In this document: piece after piece, positions 12,397 to 23,287 of the stretch
Layout of the letters: each line of letters opens with the position of its first letter
How positions within the stretch are numbered: the stretch's first letter is position 1
Origin: Triatoma infestans
Taxonomy: Eukaryota; Arthropoda; Insecta; Hemiptera; Reduviidae
Length of the DNA: 64,000 bases
NCBI GenBank assembly: GCA_011037195.1
Contig: JAAEAF010002501.1
Coordinates: 62,001-126,000, forward strand
Reading direction: 5' to 3'
Made by a program: the position numbers and the translations under genes
Notes under the pieces: model-generated
Told to the model about the DNA's origin: nothing
What the model saw: the letters and a program-made list of their open reading frames with translations, nothing else
The model's database searches: none

Positions 12397-12471
12397 TGCA
12401 ACCTGAATCTGTATGGTTATTCTGCACAACTTACATTGGATTCATTTTTATAGTTTAGCCGGATTTTTTCT

Positions 12472-12490
12472 ACTAAAAAATGGTGGGCGG
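12472..12490 (+). promoter_or_regulatory. BEL/Pao polypurine tract
   Basis: AAAAAATGGTGGGCGG lies directly before the 3' LTR. This is the expected place of the plus-strand primer. Confidence 0.7.
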
Positions 12491-12492
12491 TA

Positions 12493-13125
12493 TGTTAAAG
12501 TTTAAAAAAAAAAAAATCAGAGTTCAGCAGAAATAGAACTTATTCTATTAATATAATATTTTCGTTTCGTAATTGTATGAAATCAAAGTCCACGCGCTGG
12601 CTGCAATTCTCTTACAAACAAATCAGTAGTCGAGCTGGATCTGTCCGAGAGACACACATTTTGTTACATGTAATAGCGTCACAGCGCCATTGGTGAATAT
12701 TTTTCATCATTAGTTTTTCATCTCGTTAAGAGAAAACGGATCGTTGCACCCTGTGAACGATTCTTGTGGGGCCCCATCACGGCTCAGCACTCAAGTGTCT
12801 CTCAAGAGAATTTTTTCCTCATACATCTACATACAGGATTCATAGCTACCAGCCATTCAAACTCAGAGCCAACAGCCGCTTCATCCATCAACTGCACCAT
12901 CGTCCATCACTCTCCGTTTAGTTGTGAATATTTATTTCATATTGGATTGAAGTATGTAAGTGCCATACTTTTATAATTAACAAATAAACTATTGTGTTTC
13001 TGAATGATTTTCAATTTTATATTCAAATATAACAATTTCCTGTTAGAGGGTTATTTAACCAGCACCTCTCAATTGGTGGGAGCTCTCTCGGGCGTAATAC
13101 TCTCCCGCGGAGCATATCACAAACA
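12493..13125 (+). repeat. BEL/Pao 3' LTR
   Basis: This 633-bp partner of the 5' LTR has the same ends. The open frame at 12764-12976 mirrors the one in the 5' LTR. Confidence 0.93.
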
Positions 13126-14700
13126 TAGACACCTTCTCATTCCCCACACCTAACTATATTACAAACATACGACCACCTGGTATAAAAGACATATCTATGC
13201 ATACACACACACACAAACACACAAATTGCATGCACTTCTTATTAAATTGTAGCCTGTGGAACCAAATTTTCCTTCTTTCCGCGTTTAAATACAAATTATT
13301 CGCATAATGTACTTTTGAAATTTCCTATCGCCCTCTAATAAAAAATACCTTAAATGCCACCATGACATCTCCCTCAACATGATCCTAATGTAATTTAAAC
13401 ATAAATTAATATAATTTAAAAATGAGCATGATAAATACAAACGAATACATTCAATTTTCTCTATTATTTATTTTAATATTATCTCCAATTCGCCTTTTGA
13501 TGCCAATCTTCTTACATATCAATTTATCTACATATTTTCTTGTATTAACTTGTATTTATTTATTATTTTTACAAGTTTTTGACTGTCCATAGACTTTCCA
13601 TTGCCTTTCTCCACCTTTATCTATTCTTATTAGTACAGTATACTACTGAAATTTCTTATCTCCTCCCCATAAAAAGGACTTGATAAAAAATTGAGTATAC
13701 TTAACTTAAAACCTCTATTGAAATTTAGTTATATAGTATCCTTCAAAACATGCTATTTATTATACACTATTTTCTAATGTCTAATCATAATTTATAGTAA
13801 TTCTATTTTTTCATTAAGCACACACATACACATAGTAACATAACCTTATTTCCTTCCGCACTTTCATACAATCAACAAATCAACAAGTGTCGAGTGTATG
13901 TAACACAAACATCGCGTTGACGTTAACTCTCTCCACGAACATGATAAAATTTGTTCTGACGATGAATGGAAAACCCGAAACCCGGTCAGAAATACAAGAA
14001 ATTTACATGCTACGACGGATAAAGTACAAGATATATGTGATGACTATATTCGCTGTTTTGTAATTCATGATATCTTATCAAACAGAACCATTTTAATAGT
14101 TTACTTTGTGTGTCAAACGCAAAGTCTATAGGGCAGGTTTGTCAGTATATTAATTAGACCTTTATTAATTTAAGTAATCCCATCAAAACAAAATGATCCC
14201 AGTTTTTTGTTTGTTTTTTTTTAATAAAAGAGTTACAAGGAATTTTGAGGGGATTTATATTTTATAATACCAGAATGTTTTGGTTAGGATTTCACATCTA
14301 TTACAAATTCAATGATTTCTTCTTTCTAACCTGTTTAATACTTATATATTTTTTATTCTTACCAAGTATAGCAGAATGTACAGAATTAAAAGTTTACAAA
14401 CACTAATAAAGAAGACGGTAGAATGGTACAAAGTAAGCTTGTAAATTAAACTTATTTACTTAATTCACCCAGTTCTACTTTTTGCATAGTGTGGGGCTTT
14501 CTGGAATGTGTGGACCGCATACTTCTGTGTTCTTGAATGATTTCTTTCATCTTTGTCCAGTTATGCTAGTAGTAGCTAGACTTCTCTGGAATGCTTCATT
14601 CTCTTGCAGTCTATTCTCCTTTGTCAATCTATAAGCTCTATCTTCAGCTCCTTTTTGATGATCTGTTCATAGAGCGTCTATTATGATTATTTTTTTATTT
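13126..14700. other. AT-rich stretch without a gene
   Basis: No open frame or known element was recognised. It holds a short AC run at about 13199-13224. Confidence 0.4.
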
Positions 14701-14705
14701 ATAGT

Positions 14706-14800
14706 GGGGTAAATATGTAAATAATCATCCTTATATAATCAAATATGTAAATAATCATTCTTAAATAATCAAATATGTAAATAATCCTTCTTAACTAATA
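14706..14800. repeat. 30-bp tandem repeat array (left copy)
   Basis: About three units follow the pattern AAATATGTAAATAATCATTC plus TTAAATAATC. The same unit forms a second array at 18205-18322. The two arrays bracket the LINE end and Helitron between them. Confidence 0.85.
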
Positions 14801-15224
14801 GAGAGAAACAATTTATTTATAAATATTTACAAATTTACAATATAAATAAATGATGCTGCCTTTACTTAGTTAGGTTGCTGAAAAACACAGCATACCGATC
14901 AATCTTGACAGATATGTAATTGTATATCACCGTCTAATGAATGGTCCTTAATAATCAAAAATCATAAATATAATCAATGCAACAACAGGTACCTTACTGA
15001 TGAAACAGAATTAAAAAAGCAATGAATAAACACTTTGTCGGTTACAAGATTAAAAAATAACAGAACAAAAAAGATAAAACATGTGATTGTATATATTTAC
15101 GTCAAATAAGAGTATGACTAGTTAGTCTTCGTCAATAAAAACTGCAAAAACTAATTAAGATAATAGACAGACAGGATAGTCAATTCTCATATTTTGGAAG
15201 GCAGAGGAGGAGGCAAATTGGACG

Positions 15225-15800
15225 TTAAATCCCATATATGTGATGTTGGATAATACCTAACGGATCCAGTATTATATTTTCCGATAGGCGTGATTGTTCC
15301 TTTGCTTTCATTCTAATCTCCTCCAAGTATTTTCCGGTGAATCGGGGGATTGTTCCACGGGCTCCAAACCACAGCCCTTTTACTGTAAAATCCCTCTCGC
15401 CGAACTCCTCTCCGAACTTTTCACTCAGAAAAGGGATGCACTTCTCGTATATGCTTTTCTTTTCTTTATCTACGTCTTCTGCTTGATTCGGGTTCTTCGA
15501 CTCGAAGCGGACAGTGGGATCAATTATCATGGCCATCCTATTATTTCTTGGAAAGGCCACTATGTCCGCGTACCTTGGCGCCCCATCCGTATCGACGCTG
15601 TAGACTTCCTCGAAGCAAGACATTCCTTTATCTCTGAGCTACCCCAGAATCCTTCGCTTCACACCATGATGGCAACTTGTGACAAGGAGCATGTTAAACG
15701 AGCATTTTACAATACATGGGAAGGGGTTTCAGACTCTCGGCCGCATCTGCGGCAAAGGACTCCAATATCTCCTGCACCTTGTCCGCTCATTCCTGGTACT
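15225..15800 (-). pseudogene. LINE 3' end: zinc finger and endonuclease-like domain
   Basis: Read on the minus strand, LCRRCGRESETPSHVL (about 15770-15715) gives a C-x2-C-x8-H cluster. After stops and a frame change there is an open stretch of 132 residues (15623-15225) with EEVYSVDTDGAPRYADIVAF, then IIDPTVRFE, IPFLSEKFGEEF and FGARGTIP. This order of a Cys/His cluster followed by a domain with spaced Asp and Glu residues is known from the C-terminal part of a group of insect reverse-transcriptase proteins. The spaced acidic residues resemble a restriction-type nuclease fold, but that role is inference. The RT upstream is missing; the copy is cut by the Helitron on its right. Confidence 0.6.
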
Positions 15801-16219
15801 CCACGAATATATATATAAATTCAGCATCCGTAAGTTTGTGGCCGCAAAACTCTAAAAGTAGTTGATGGATTGACTTGAAATTTTTACCCAACGTTGCATT
15901 TCTATATAAGAGTGTTTATATATATTTTTTATTCCGAAGTGCCCACGGAAATGGGAAATTCCGAACGTTTCGCGAGGTTAGCAGAAATAGACACTCAGAC
16001 GCGTTGCGATGGTGGCGCGCTCTCTGATCCTCTTTATCGACTATTTATGTATACCTCTCACCGCCAACAGTCTCGCGCAGTTTGCCGCGCTTGCCGAGTG
16101 AGTGATGGTGTTGTTTAATATAATAATACTTTTTATTATTTTATTATTACCATTATTTTATTATTTTTTGTTTATTGCATATATGGGAGCGCACATAACA
16201 GCGTTTTTTCAATTATGTC

Positions 16220-17965
16220 AAACAGATGATTACCGTTCGTGGTCCAACACCATTTATACACTTACGAACGTGATGGAATAGTATATAATACGTATCGGAG
16301 TGCGTACGAGGGACTTAATTTGCTGGCAAAAGCTAATCACTGGATAAGTCAATTGAAGATTCATCGGCTACTTCTAATTCATTTCAAATACGAACGCGGT
16401 TCAAAATTATTATATCTACATGTTTCCCGTCACAACCACTACAATTGTGGGAGAAATACAAAACTAAATGGCCGAAGATATTCTGACAGAATGCGTCAAG
16501 AAACACATAACCATGGCTTGGATTTCACAGAAGAAATATACAATGAAGCCTAATCTTCATTGAGGATCTTTGTCTTGCAAAGTGTGGCAAGTAGTTGGCA
16601 CAATTGGGAGTAACAGCACATATAGGTCGGTCAATGCAACATTCGAGAGACAACTACTCAGAGAGCAATCATATACCAGAAATGACTTACAGCTGTCTGT
16701 CCAAGAAAAAATACTGAAACTCCTTCAAGATCAAAAGGTAGCAATTGATTCCGTCATACAAGCTGTGGCCAACCAATCCGGTGGATTGTACTTTTTGAAC
16801 GTTCCAGGTGGGACTGGAAAAACGTCCTTAATCCTGGCTAAAATCCATTCAAACGGCCAAATTGCGCTAGCACTTGCTTCTTCAGATATTGCTGCTGCGT
16901 TGATGGCAGGAGGAAGAACAGCGCATTCAGCTCTTAAACTGTCATCAAACATGCACTTCACAGAAAACACAACATGTAACATTTCTAAAACATCAGGAAT
17001 GGGAAAGGTTCTTCGGACGTGTTAAGTCATTGTAGGGTCTGAGTGTACAATGGCTCCCAAGAAGTCATTGGAAGCATTAGACCATACATTGAAAGACTTG
17101 CGAAATAATCAGGTTCCATTTGGTGGTTCATTGTTGTTACTATTCGGTGACTTCAGGTAAACGCTTCCTGTGATAACTTGCTCAACACCAACTGATTAAT
17201 TACATGCCTGCTTGAAATATTCAACTCTTTGGAGCACAGTAAAAACAATTCATTTAACAACGAATATGAGAGTTCAACTTCAAAACGATCCAACAGCTGC
17301 CATATTTTCAAGACAAATACTCGAAGTTAAGAAAATCCCGCATGGTTAAGCGGAAGAGCCATTCTAGCGGCTAAAAAAGTCGACATACTCGATTTGAACA
17401 TCTTTCTAAACAGAATCGCAGGTGAAACGTGACATACAAGTCCATTGACTCCGTGATGGACCAAAGTGATGTTGTGAATTTCCAACGGAATTTCTTAATT
17501 CACTCATGTTCCCGGATTACCGCCATTCTAAATTTGAAAATTGGAGTGCCAATTAAATTACTCCGAAACATCAATCAGCCAAAGTTATGCAATGGTACAC
17601 GATTAGTAGTTACAAAATTGTTGAATAATCCAGTTGAAGCAACAATTCTCATTGGACCTCATGAAGGTGAAGACATACTACTTCCATGAATACCACTCAT
17701 TCCGAAAGATATGGCCGTTCAAGTTCACACGACTTCAATTTCCAATACGCCTTGCGTTCGTTATGACTATCAATAAAGCGCAAGGACAATCTTTGCAAGT
17801 GTGCGGTTTGAATTTAGAAAACGAATGCTTCTCTCATGGGCAATTATATGTCGCATGCTCCAGAGTCAATAAACCTTCTGATCTTGTTGTTCTTCTGATT
17901 CTTGATGTTTATTCAGAAAATGGACAAACAAAAAATGTAGTCCATTCACTAGAATTTCAGTTAAA
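16220..17965 (+). pseudogene. Helitron helicase, frameshifted
   Basis: The region reads in pieces: 16239-16553 (Helitron pre-helicase region, with NTYRSAYEGLNLLAKANHW), 16570-17025 (linker and start of PIF1-like helicase), 17429-17689 and 17634-18020. The Walker A motif PGGTGKTS is at 16805-16828. The Walker B/motif region reads as ECTMAPKKSLEALDHTLKDL around 17038-17100. GGSLLLLFGDFR appears near 17125-17160 before a stop. IGVPIKLLRNINQPKLCNGT lies near 17540-17600, and the C-terminal motifs [19 protein letters not shown] and [13 protein letters not shown] near 17760-17870. At least four frame breaks or stops separate these parts. A PIF1-type helicase unwinds DNA during rolling-circle transposition. 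This copy cannot make the protein. Confidence 0.85.
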
Positions 17966-18098
17966 AACATTTTTTTCTTTCTTTCCTTTCAGTTCACAGC
18001 AACGCAAAGAAGGGTATTAAATTGAATGATTTGTTTTCTTGCTGAACCTATGTTAACTATAAATACTTCTATTTTTACTTTCTTAAAAATCAGACTGA

Positions 18099-18129
18099 GC
18101 CACAGCTAAGTGTGGCCGAGTTTAGCTAG
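18099..18129 (+). other. Helitron 3' hairpin and CTAG terminus
   Basis: A 6-bp stem with a 6-base loop (GCTAAG) is followed by CGAGTTTAG and CTAG. This is the expected termination structure of an insect Helitron. Confidence 0.8.
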
Positions 18130-18204
18130 TCAAATATAAAATAAATCAAAATATGTGGTAAGGTATGTTTCTCTGGTCACAAAGAAACAAATATGTAAAC
18201 CTAA

Positions 18205-18322
18205 TAATAAATAAGTTATCAAATATGTAAATAATCATTATTAAATAATCAAATATGTAAATAATCATTATTAAATAATCAAATATATAAATAATCATTA
18301 TTAAATAATCAAATATATAATT
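18205..18322. repeat. 30-bp tandem repeat array (right copy)
   Basis: About four units follow the pattern CAAATATGTAAATAATCATT plus ATTAAATAAT. They are nearly identical to the array at 14706-14800. Confidence 0.85.
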
Positions 18323-19240
18323 ATGTGAACTATTCTTGGACTAGGACTTTGTATATATTTTACATGTGTAAAGAAATAAAAAAAAAAAGAACAAAAGATG
18401 GTTTAACTTTTTGAATACCATAATCTTTTTACCTGTTCCCAATTAAATCTATGAAAGTAAAATTATTCAGACGGCCTTAACGTCCAACTATCAAATTAGG
18501 AGCCGCGGACGGAGGTAGAAGCATCTACTTTACTATTAACATTTTTCGAATTAATATAGTGTCTGTCCTCTATGTCTGAAGGATGCGGATGATTTGATTC
18601 AATTCTTTGTAAATTGCCACATGTATTCCACCTTTTAGAGATAAATATTTAATTTTTTTTTTTTTGTTGGATATATAACTTTGATTAATATCTCTTTATA
18701 GATGCCAAAAATATATATTGTAATTAATTATAGAGTCATAAAAACATGTTATACATTGTTACATCCCTCTGAATATAGGGTGGTGCTGTTCCGGTTAGCT
18801 CAGTGAAGACGGGGGGGGTCTTTGCTATAGGGAGTTGGAGGGAGAGGGGAAGGAAAAAGAAGGACGGGAAAATTATGGCAGTGATAAACGAAATAGAAGG
18901 ATAATATCAATAATAATAGTTCGGGAAAATAATAGTATTCAAAATAAAAAAAAAGGAAGAAAAAAACAGGAATTATAAGGATGGGGTTACGAATAAGTAA
19001 TCAGGGCCACTATTTTCGTATATCTGTATAATAATAATTGATACAGATTAGTAATATATAAAAAAAAATAAACAAATAAATAAAGAGAAAGAAAACAAGA
19101 AAAAAAATAGATGAGCGAAACAAAAAGAAAAAAAACACTTATAACCATAAATATATACAAAAGAAAATAGAAAGATCAATAAAATGAAAGAAATAACTAT
19201 TAACATGAAAACCAAGTGTCACTTATTTCAGGAAAAAGGG
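18323..19240. other. no gene; purine-rich stretch
   Basis: From about 18815 to 19270 the plus strand is strongly rich in A and G with many short A runs. No open frame, tRNA or element was recognised. Confidence 0.4.
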
Positions 19241-19244
19241 AAAA

Positions 19245-19680
19245 AGAACGAAAAAGAAAACTAACTTGTCCTCTTTCTGATTCACTGTTTGTTGAAAACT
19301 GGATGCTTTCGCCGATATTTTCTTAAATTCCTCGGGGTATACAGTTGAAGGGCAGAACCTGAGGTTTTGGGCTGCCTTTTCTTTTATCTGGTGTTGCCAC
19401 CTGTTGGAGGATTGTTCCTTCTCCAGCTGGGCAGTTCCTCGTTCGACAAAAATCCCCTTAAGGGCAAGAAGAATGTTCTACAGCGTCGAACGGTGGAAAA
19501 ATCCGTCACCCTGACGTTGCCACTCACTGTAAATTATTTCATTTCGGGTCCGAAAAACTTACTTAATGCACGTTGCTTCGCGCAACCTTCTTCACTGTTA
19601 TACGGTAGCCTGTTTCCCTTTCTCTATGCTCCCCTCTTCTTCACCGTCTCCGTCCGTCCTTCCTTCCTCTTCTGAGGTAC
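19245..19680 (-). pseudogene. unidentified coding-like remnant
   Basis: On the minus strand from about 19500 to 19250 one frame is open for more than 75 codons. It includes LALKGIFVERGTAQLEKEQS, NRWQHQIKEKAAQNLRFCP and STVYPEEFKKISAKASSFQQ. A second open piece in another frame lies before it at about 19610-19500 (EEGCAKQRALSKFFGPEMK, then a stop, then a Val/Arg-rich part). Base composition is clearly higher in GC than the flanks. It has the look of decayed protein coding sequence, but I do not recognise the family. Frame changes between the parts point to a pseudogene. Confidence 0.4.
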
Positions 19681-19689
19681 GATTCCAAC

Positions 19690-20210
19690 TTCCCTTTTCC
19701 TTTTACGACTAATCCTATTATATCCTATTCTTAAACTATCCTATTTCTAACTTAATCTAATATACATCCTAAATTAACTTAGCCTATTTCTTATCCTAAC
19801 TTAACATACCGCTTATCCTAACTTAATCTACATCTACATATTAACTTACATTTACTTTTTTTACTTCTAAAGGCCTTATTCTACCTTAACCTACAAAAGA
19901 AAATAGGAAGTCCTCGATCCCTCAATTTTGTGTTTTTCTTTACGCGTAATAACATATAAAATTAGAAACTATTTACTATTACTAATATTATTATTCTATT
20001 TTAATTTAAAAATTGTATTTAATTTACCAATTGCCATAAATTCTATTTTGTACATTATCTCAGTAGTGCTTTTCCATTATCATGTTTTATTTATGTATGT
20101 TTTCATACTTCAATTTATGTATGTTGTTTATAAATTGTAATGCCAACTTCTTTTGCACAAAACTGTATCAAGTTTTTACAACAATAAATATAGAAATTGA
20201 ATTGAATGGA
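19690..20210. other. AT-rich stretch, CCTAA-like short repeats
   Basis: Irregular copies of TATCCTAACTTA-type sequence occur at 19710-19850. There is no regular telomeric array and no gene. Confidence 0.35.
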
Positions 20211-20395
20211 ACTATAAATTAGTTCAAGATCATTTGACAATAAAAAAAAAGAGTATCAGGAGATTTTTTTTTTTTTTGTTGGCCGTTAGTTATAATATGA
20301 AACAAGAATTAGTTGGCTTCACGACCAATAGGGTAAAAAACAATAAACCAGAAAAAATATAACTTTTTTTAATTGTTTTTTAATAATTATAATTA

Positions 20396-20444
20396 ACACG
20401 TTCGACGTTTCGACAAACTTTGTTTGTCTTCTTCAGGAACAATA
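20396..20444 (-). ncRNA. hammerhead ribozyme core (family 2)
   Basis: This is an exact mirror copy of the ribozyme at 20711-20755. See that entry for the parts. Confidence 0.75.
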
Positions 20445-20710
20445 CAAAACAAAAATAAATAAAAGTTATAAACATAAAAAATTATAAAATAAACCACAAA
20501 CAAAAAACAAAATACATTGGTGAGATTACAGTAGAAATGTTAAGTCTGTAATGAATCATTATTACAGACTTAATATTTCAGACTTAATAATCATTTCATT
20601 ACAGACTTAACATTTCTACTGTAATCTCACCAATGTATTTTGTTTTTTGTTTGTGGTTTATTTTATAATTTTTTATGTTTATAACTCTTTATTTATTTTT
20701 GTTTTGTATT

Positions 20711-20755
20711 GTTCCTGAAGAAGACAAACAAAGTTTGTCGAAACGTCGAACGTGT
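20711..20755 (+). ncRNA. hammerhead ribozyme core (family 2)
   Basis: Stem I is GUUC (20711-20714) with GAAC (20748-20751). The first core strand CUGAAGA is at 20715-20721 and fits CUGANGA. Stem II is GACAAAC/GUUUGUC with an AAA loop (20723-20739). The second core strand GAAA is at 20740-20743. Stem III is the self-complementary ACGU (20743-20746), and the cleavage site follows C at 20747. One unpaired A precedes stem II. Short palindromic stem III is known from Penelope-element hammerheads, which may act as dimers. Function is inferred from sequence only. Confidence 0.75.
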
Positions 20756-21404
20756 TAATTATTATTATTAAAAAACAATTAAAAAAAAAAAAGTTATATT
20801 TTTTCTGGTTTATTGTTTTTTACCCTATTGGTCGTGAAGCCAACTAATTCTTGTTTCATAAAAAAGAGTATATTTTACAAAACTGCTTAAAACATTTTAT
20901 GTTTTAAAAAATTAAAAAAATTGGAATTAAAAGAAATTTTTTTATTGAAAATGCGTGAACAAAATCAGTAAACACGAAAGTTTAACAACAGACAAAGTTT
21001 AACAGACCTTAAAAGAATTTTACTCTAATGGAAATGGTTTGTTTTCCTCCCAAATGATAACATCCGGCTTTCTATTCATGTACCTACTTGTAAATCTGTA
21101 GAAAATCAAGTCGATCCGGCTTTCAAGCTAAAGTGGTTGTATTCATTTGAGATACTCCACATTACCTTCCCCAGTAACTGACAGAAGTCACGGAGAGTAT
21201 TCCCAAGTTAAGAAAATTAACCGGAGAATGTATTTCCCGAAAAGTTCCCGGATAATTTACTTCAGTCTTCTTTCTGTTTTTTCTTTTAGTCATTAGTAAG
21301 TTAATTTGGTTTTTAAAAAGTTCGTGTAATTCGAGTTCTTTATATCAATAAGAATTATTTTTAATTTCCCTTAATAATCACTTCAAGAGGAAGTTTCTAT
21401 TGCG

Positions 21405-21450
21405 ATCGAGTCAAATTTTCGATAACGAGTTTTTACCAGAAAATGTTAAT
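21405..21450 (-). repeat. partial copy of the GAGGTCCCC-type dispersed repeat
   Basis: The block TCAAATTTTCGATAACGAG followed by TTTTTACCAGAAAAT matches the repeat at 2345-2390. The rest has diverged. Confidence 0.45.
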
Positions 21451-21538
21451 TAATGCTTTAATGTGCCCCCCGCCACCCTTAGTCAGAAAAAGTGTTTGTC
21501 TTTGTAATGGATTTTAAATATTATAGAATCTCCACTAA

Positions 21539-21661
21539 ATGAGCTTATGTTTGATGTTGGCTGATGAAAAAGCAATGTTTGTAGCTACAAAGATCCACGG
21601 CGACCAGGAACACCTCGATGAAGATGAGTATTTGCGATGGTGGCTCAGTGTGCGTATGTAG
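21539..21661 (+). CDS. small unidentified open frame
   Basis: ATG at 21539 and TAG at 21659-21661 enclose 40 codons. The second half (HGDQEHLDEDEYLRWWLS) has a composition like real protein. It may be an exon or element fragment; nothing similar is known to me, and its length alone gives little support. Confidence 0.15.
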   Translation: MSLCLMLADEKAMFVATKIHGDQEHLDEDEYLRWWLSVRM

Positions 21662-21909
21662 CACGCTAAACCAAATTAATTACCACTGCAGATCCAACGT
21701 ATATTTTATGAACATAGGAGGTAACAATCCATGAAAGGCTATCAAATCCCTAAAATAAAATTAAATAAATTCTTGAACGAACGTTGTAACATTCTAGAGT
21801 CTATTCAAGCAAGAAAGCCAAAACACTAATTTTAATAAAATGTAAAATTCAAGGCCTAAAAACATATAAATTCGAATGTTGTTTTTTCCCCCCCTAAAAC
21901 CATACTTTA

Positions 21910-22161
21910 ATCAGAGATATTTTTCGTGATAGCCTGCTTCTTCTTTTTGTGGTGATCGACCGGTTTCGGGGGCGTTCGCCCATCATCAGGTTGTTTTTGT
22001 CAAACATTGTAATAACATACAGAAGTTTATCAACTGTATTTGCTCTGTGCAAGTCTATCTTATCATACTGTTTTGACAATAACATCCTGATGATGGGCGA
22101 ACGCCCGAAACCAATCGATGACCACAAAAAGAAGCAGGTTACCACGGAAAATGTCTCTGAT
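21910..22161. repeat. inverted repeat with two decayed hammerhead cores
   Basis: The left arm starts ATCAGAGATATTTTTCGTG and the right arm ends CACGGAAAATGTCTCTGAT. Arms of about 90 bp surround a centre with CTCTGTGCAAGTCTATCTTA. Family-1 ribozyme cores lie at 21954-21993 (minus) and 22083-22120 (plus). In the minus copy stem II has gained two C; in the plus copy stem III reads ACCAAU instead of ACCGGU. Both are probably inactive. Confidence 0.8.
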
Positions 22162-22379
22162 GTTTGGTACTTGTCCTTCACCACCTCTATAATTTATATT
22201 TAGACAAACATGAGCAAAAATCACGGAAAATATCTCCGGTGCTTTCCAGCTCTGTGGAACCAACCATAACATACTTTAATTCCCACATGTTATTATGGAG
22301 AACATGGGTCATAATATAATATAGATTTTTCTAATTTTTACGTATGTATCCAAAAGTACCTATGATCCAGTATCACCCA

Positions 22380-23287
22380 TATTTTCAACCTGGCCTTGGA
22401 GTGCGCCGTAAGATGTATTCGAACCAACCCCGGAGGACATATCTTCAATAGAATGACCCAGCAGCTTGCGTATGAGGATGATGTTTTGCTCACAGGACGT
22501 ACAATAGGATCGTTAGCTGGTATGCTCCAAGAATTTTAGGGCTCAGCGAAGAAGCTTGGTTTGTCGATGAATGAAAAAAAGACAAATTACATGAAAACTA
22601 CGAGGAAACAAGCAACAAATCCACAAATCTACAAATGTTGGAGCACATCTTTCCGGGAACTGACGCATTTAAATATTTGGGAGCAGTCGTGAGAAAAAAA
22701 AATGAAATTGAAGATGAAATAAAATCTAGGATTGCAGCAGGCAACAAATATTTATTTGCACTGTCTAAAGCGCTCCGCTTTAAGATGTCACGGGATGCCA
22801 AAATAGTGCTCTATAAGACAATCATAAAGCCTGTAGTCACATACGCGTGTGAGACCTGGGTCTCGACCAAGACTTCGGAGGATGTACCAGGGGTTTGGGA
22901 GTGCAAGGTACTGAGAAAGCTGTTTGGCGCCAAGATGGACAGTGGCGCACTAGAACGAATGTAGAATTGTACCAGCTCTACAAAAATGAGAATATAGTGG
23001 CCAGTGTAAAACAGGCTCGATTGAGGTGGTTGGGGCACGTTGAGAGGATGGAGGAAGAGCGGCGTCCGAAAAGACTCCTATATGGGAATCCAGGAGCAGC
23101 AAGAAAGAATGGTAGGCCTCATAAGAGGTGGATCGACGATGCCCAGGAAGACCTCAGGGAATTGGGTGTAAGAAGATGGAGAAAAGTGGCAACCGACAGA
23201 GACGAGTGGAAGAAAGTTGTTGATGAGTCCCTGTCCATTTTGGACTGTAGTGTCAGTGTAGTAGTAGTATCCAAAAGAGAGAAATAA
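22380..23287 (+). pseudogene. RTE-like LINE, 3' half of ORF2
   Basis: The segment opens in the RT palm. AYEDDVLLTGRT (near 22470) holds the position of the catalytic YADD and reads YEDD. KNEIEDEIKSRIAAGNKYLF, KTIIKPVVTYACETWV, CKVLRKLFGAKMDSGALERM, then after a frameshift near 22950 ARLRWLGHVERMEEERRPK, YGNPGAARKNGRPHKRWID and a Trp-rich end follow. This order is the standard thumb and C-terminal region of the LINE family common in insects that carries CETW and RLRWLGHVERM. The 5' part is missing, as is normal for 5'-truncated LINE copies. At least two frame changes are present. Confidence 0.8.

Larger units (their letters stand above)
5426..13125 (+). mobile_element. BEL/Pao LTR retrotransposon, nearly full length
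   Basis: Two direct LTRs enclose a primer binding site, a gag-protease region, pol and a purine-rich tract, in the order usual for BEL/Pao. The LTRs start TGTTAAAG and end AAACA. By eye they differ at about twenty positions over 630 bp (about 3-4 percent), so the insertion is old. Three lesions make it inactive: a TGA in gag (7274), a one-base loss between protease and pol (about 8929), and loss of one catalytic codon in reverse transcriptase (9627/9628). No target-site duplication is visible: the left flank is GATAT and the right flank TAGAC. The left flank is LINE sequence, the right is not, which suggests recombination or deletion after insertion. Confidence 0.95.
15806..18129 (+). mobile_element. 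degenerate autonomous-type Helitron
   Basis: The 3' end is clear. A hairpin with stem GCCACA/TGTGGC (18099-18104 and 18111-18116) is followed after nine bases by CTAG (18126-18129), with T as the next host base, as expected of Helitrons. The 5' end is less certain; it is placed near 15806 because ATATATATATAAATTCAGC resembles Helitron starts, though the leading TC is not there. It carries a broken Rep/helicase gene. Rolling-circle transposition needs both the Rep nuclease and the helicase; only helicase and the part before it are recognisable here. Confidence 0.8.
20297..20859. repeat. 563-bp foldback repeat with two opposed hammerhead ribozymes
   Basis: The left arm starts ATGAAACAAGAATTAGTTGG and the right arm ends with its reverse complement, finishing CTTGTTTCAT. 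Arms of about 270 bp match nearly base for base around a short centre near 20560-20590. Each arm carries one hammerhead core facing outward from the centre on its own strand (20396-20444 minus, 20711-20755 plus). No protein is encoded. The arrangement fits a foldback or head-to-head dimer of a Penelope-derived unit. Confidence 0.9.

Noticed and set aside
14706..14800. Tandem 30-mers as a CRISPR array
   Set aside because: There are no spacers between units, and the context is eukaryotic.
15294..15818. 174-codon plus-strand open frame
   Set aside because: It runs antisense to the minus-strand LINE 3' domain with recognisable motifs; its own translation matches nothing.
18790..18815. GGTTAGCTCAGTGAAGAC looks like a tRNA A box
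   Set aside because: No B box, no anticodon arm and no acceptor pairing within 80 bases.
19700..19860. CCTAA-like repeats as an insect telomere remnant
   Set aside because: The units are irregular, mixed with CTTA and CATC blocks and never form an array of TTAGG.
20297..20859. Foldback as a classical DNA transposon with TIRs
   Set aside because: No target duplication could be made out at the borders (TATA on the left, AAAAAA on the right) and the arms carry hammerhead cores, so a Penelope-type origin is preferred.
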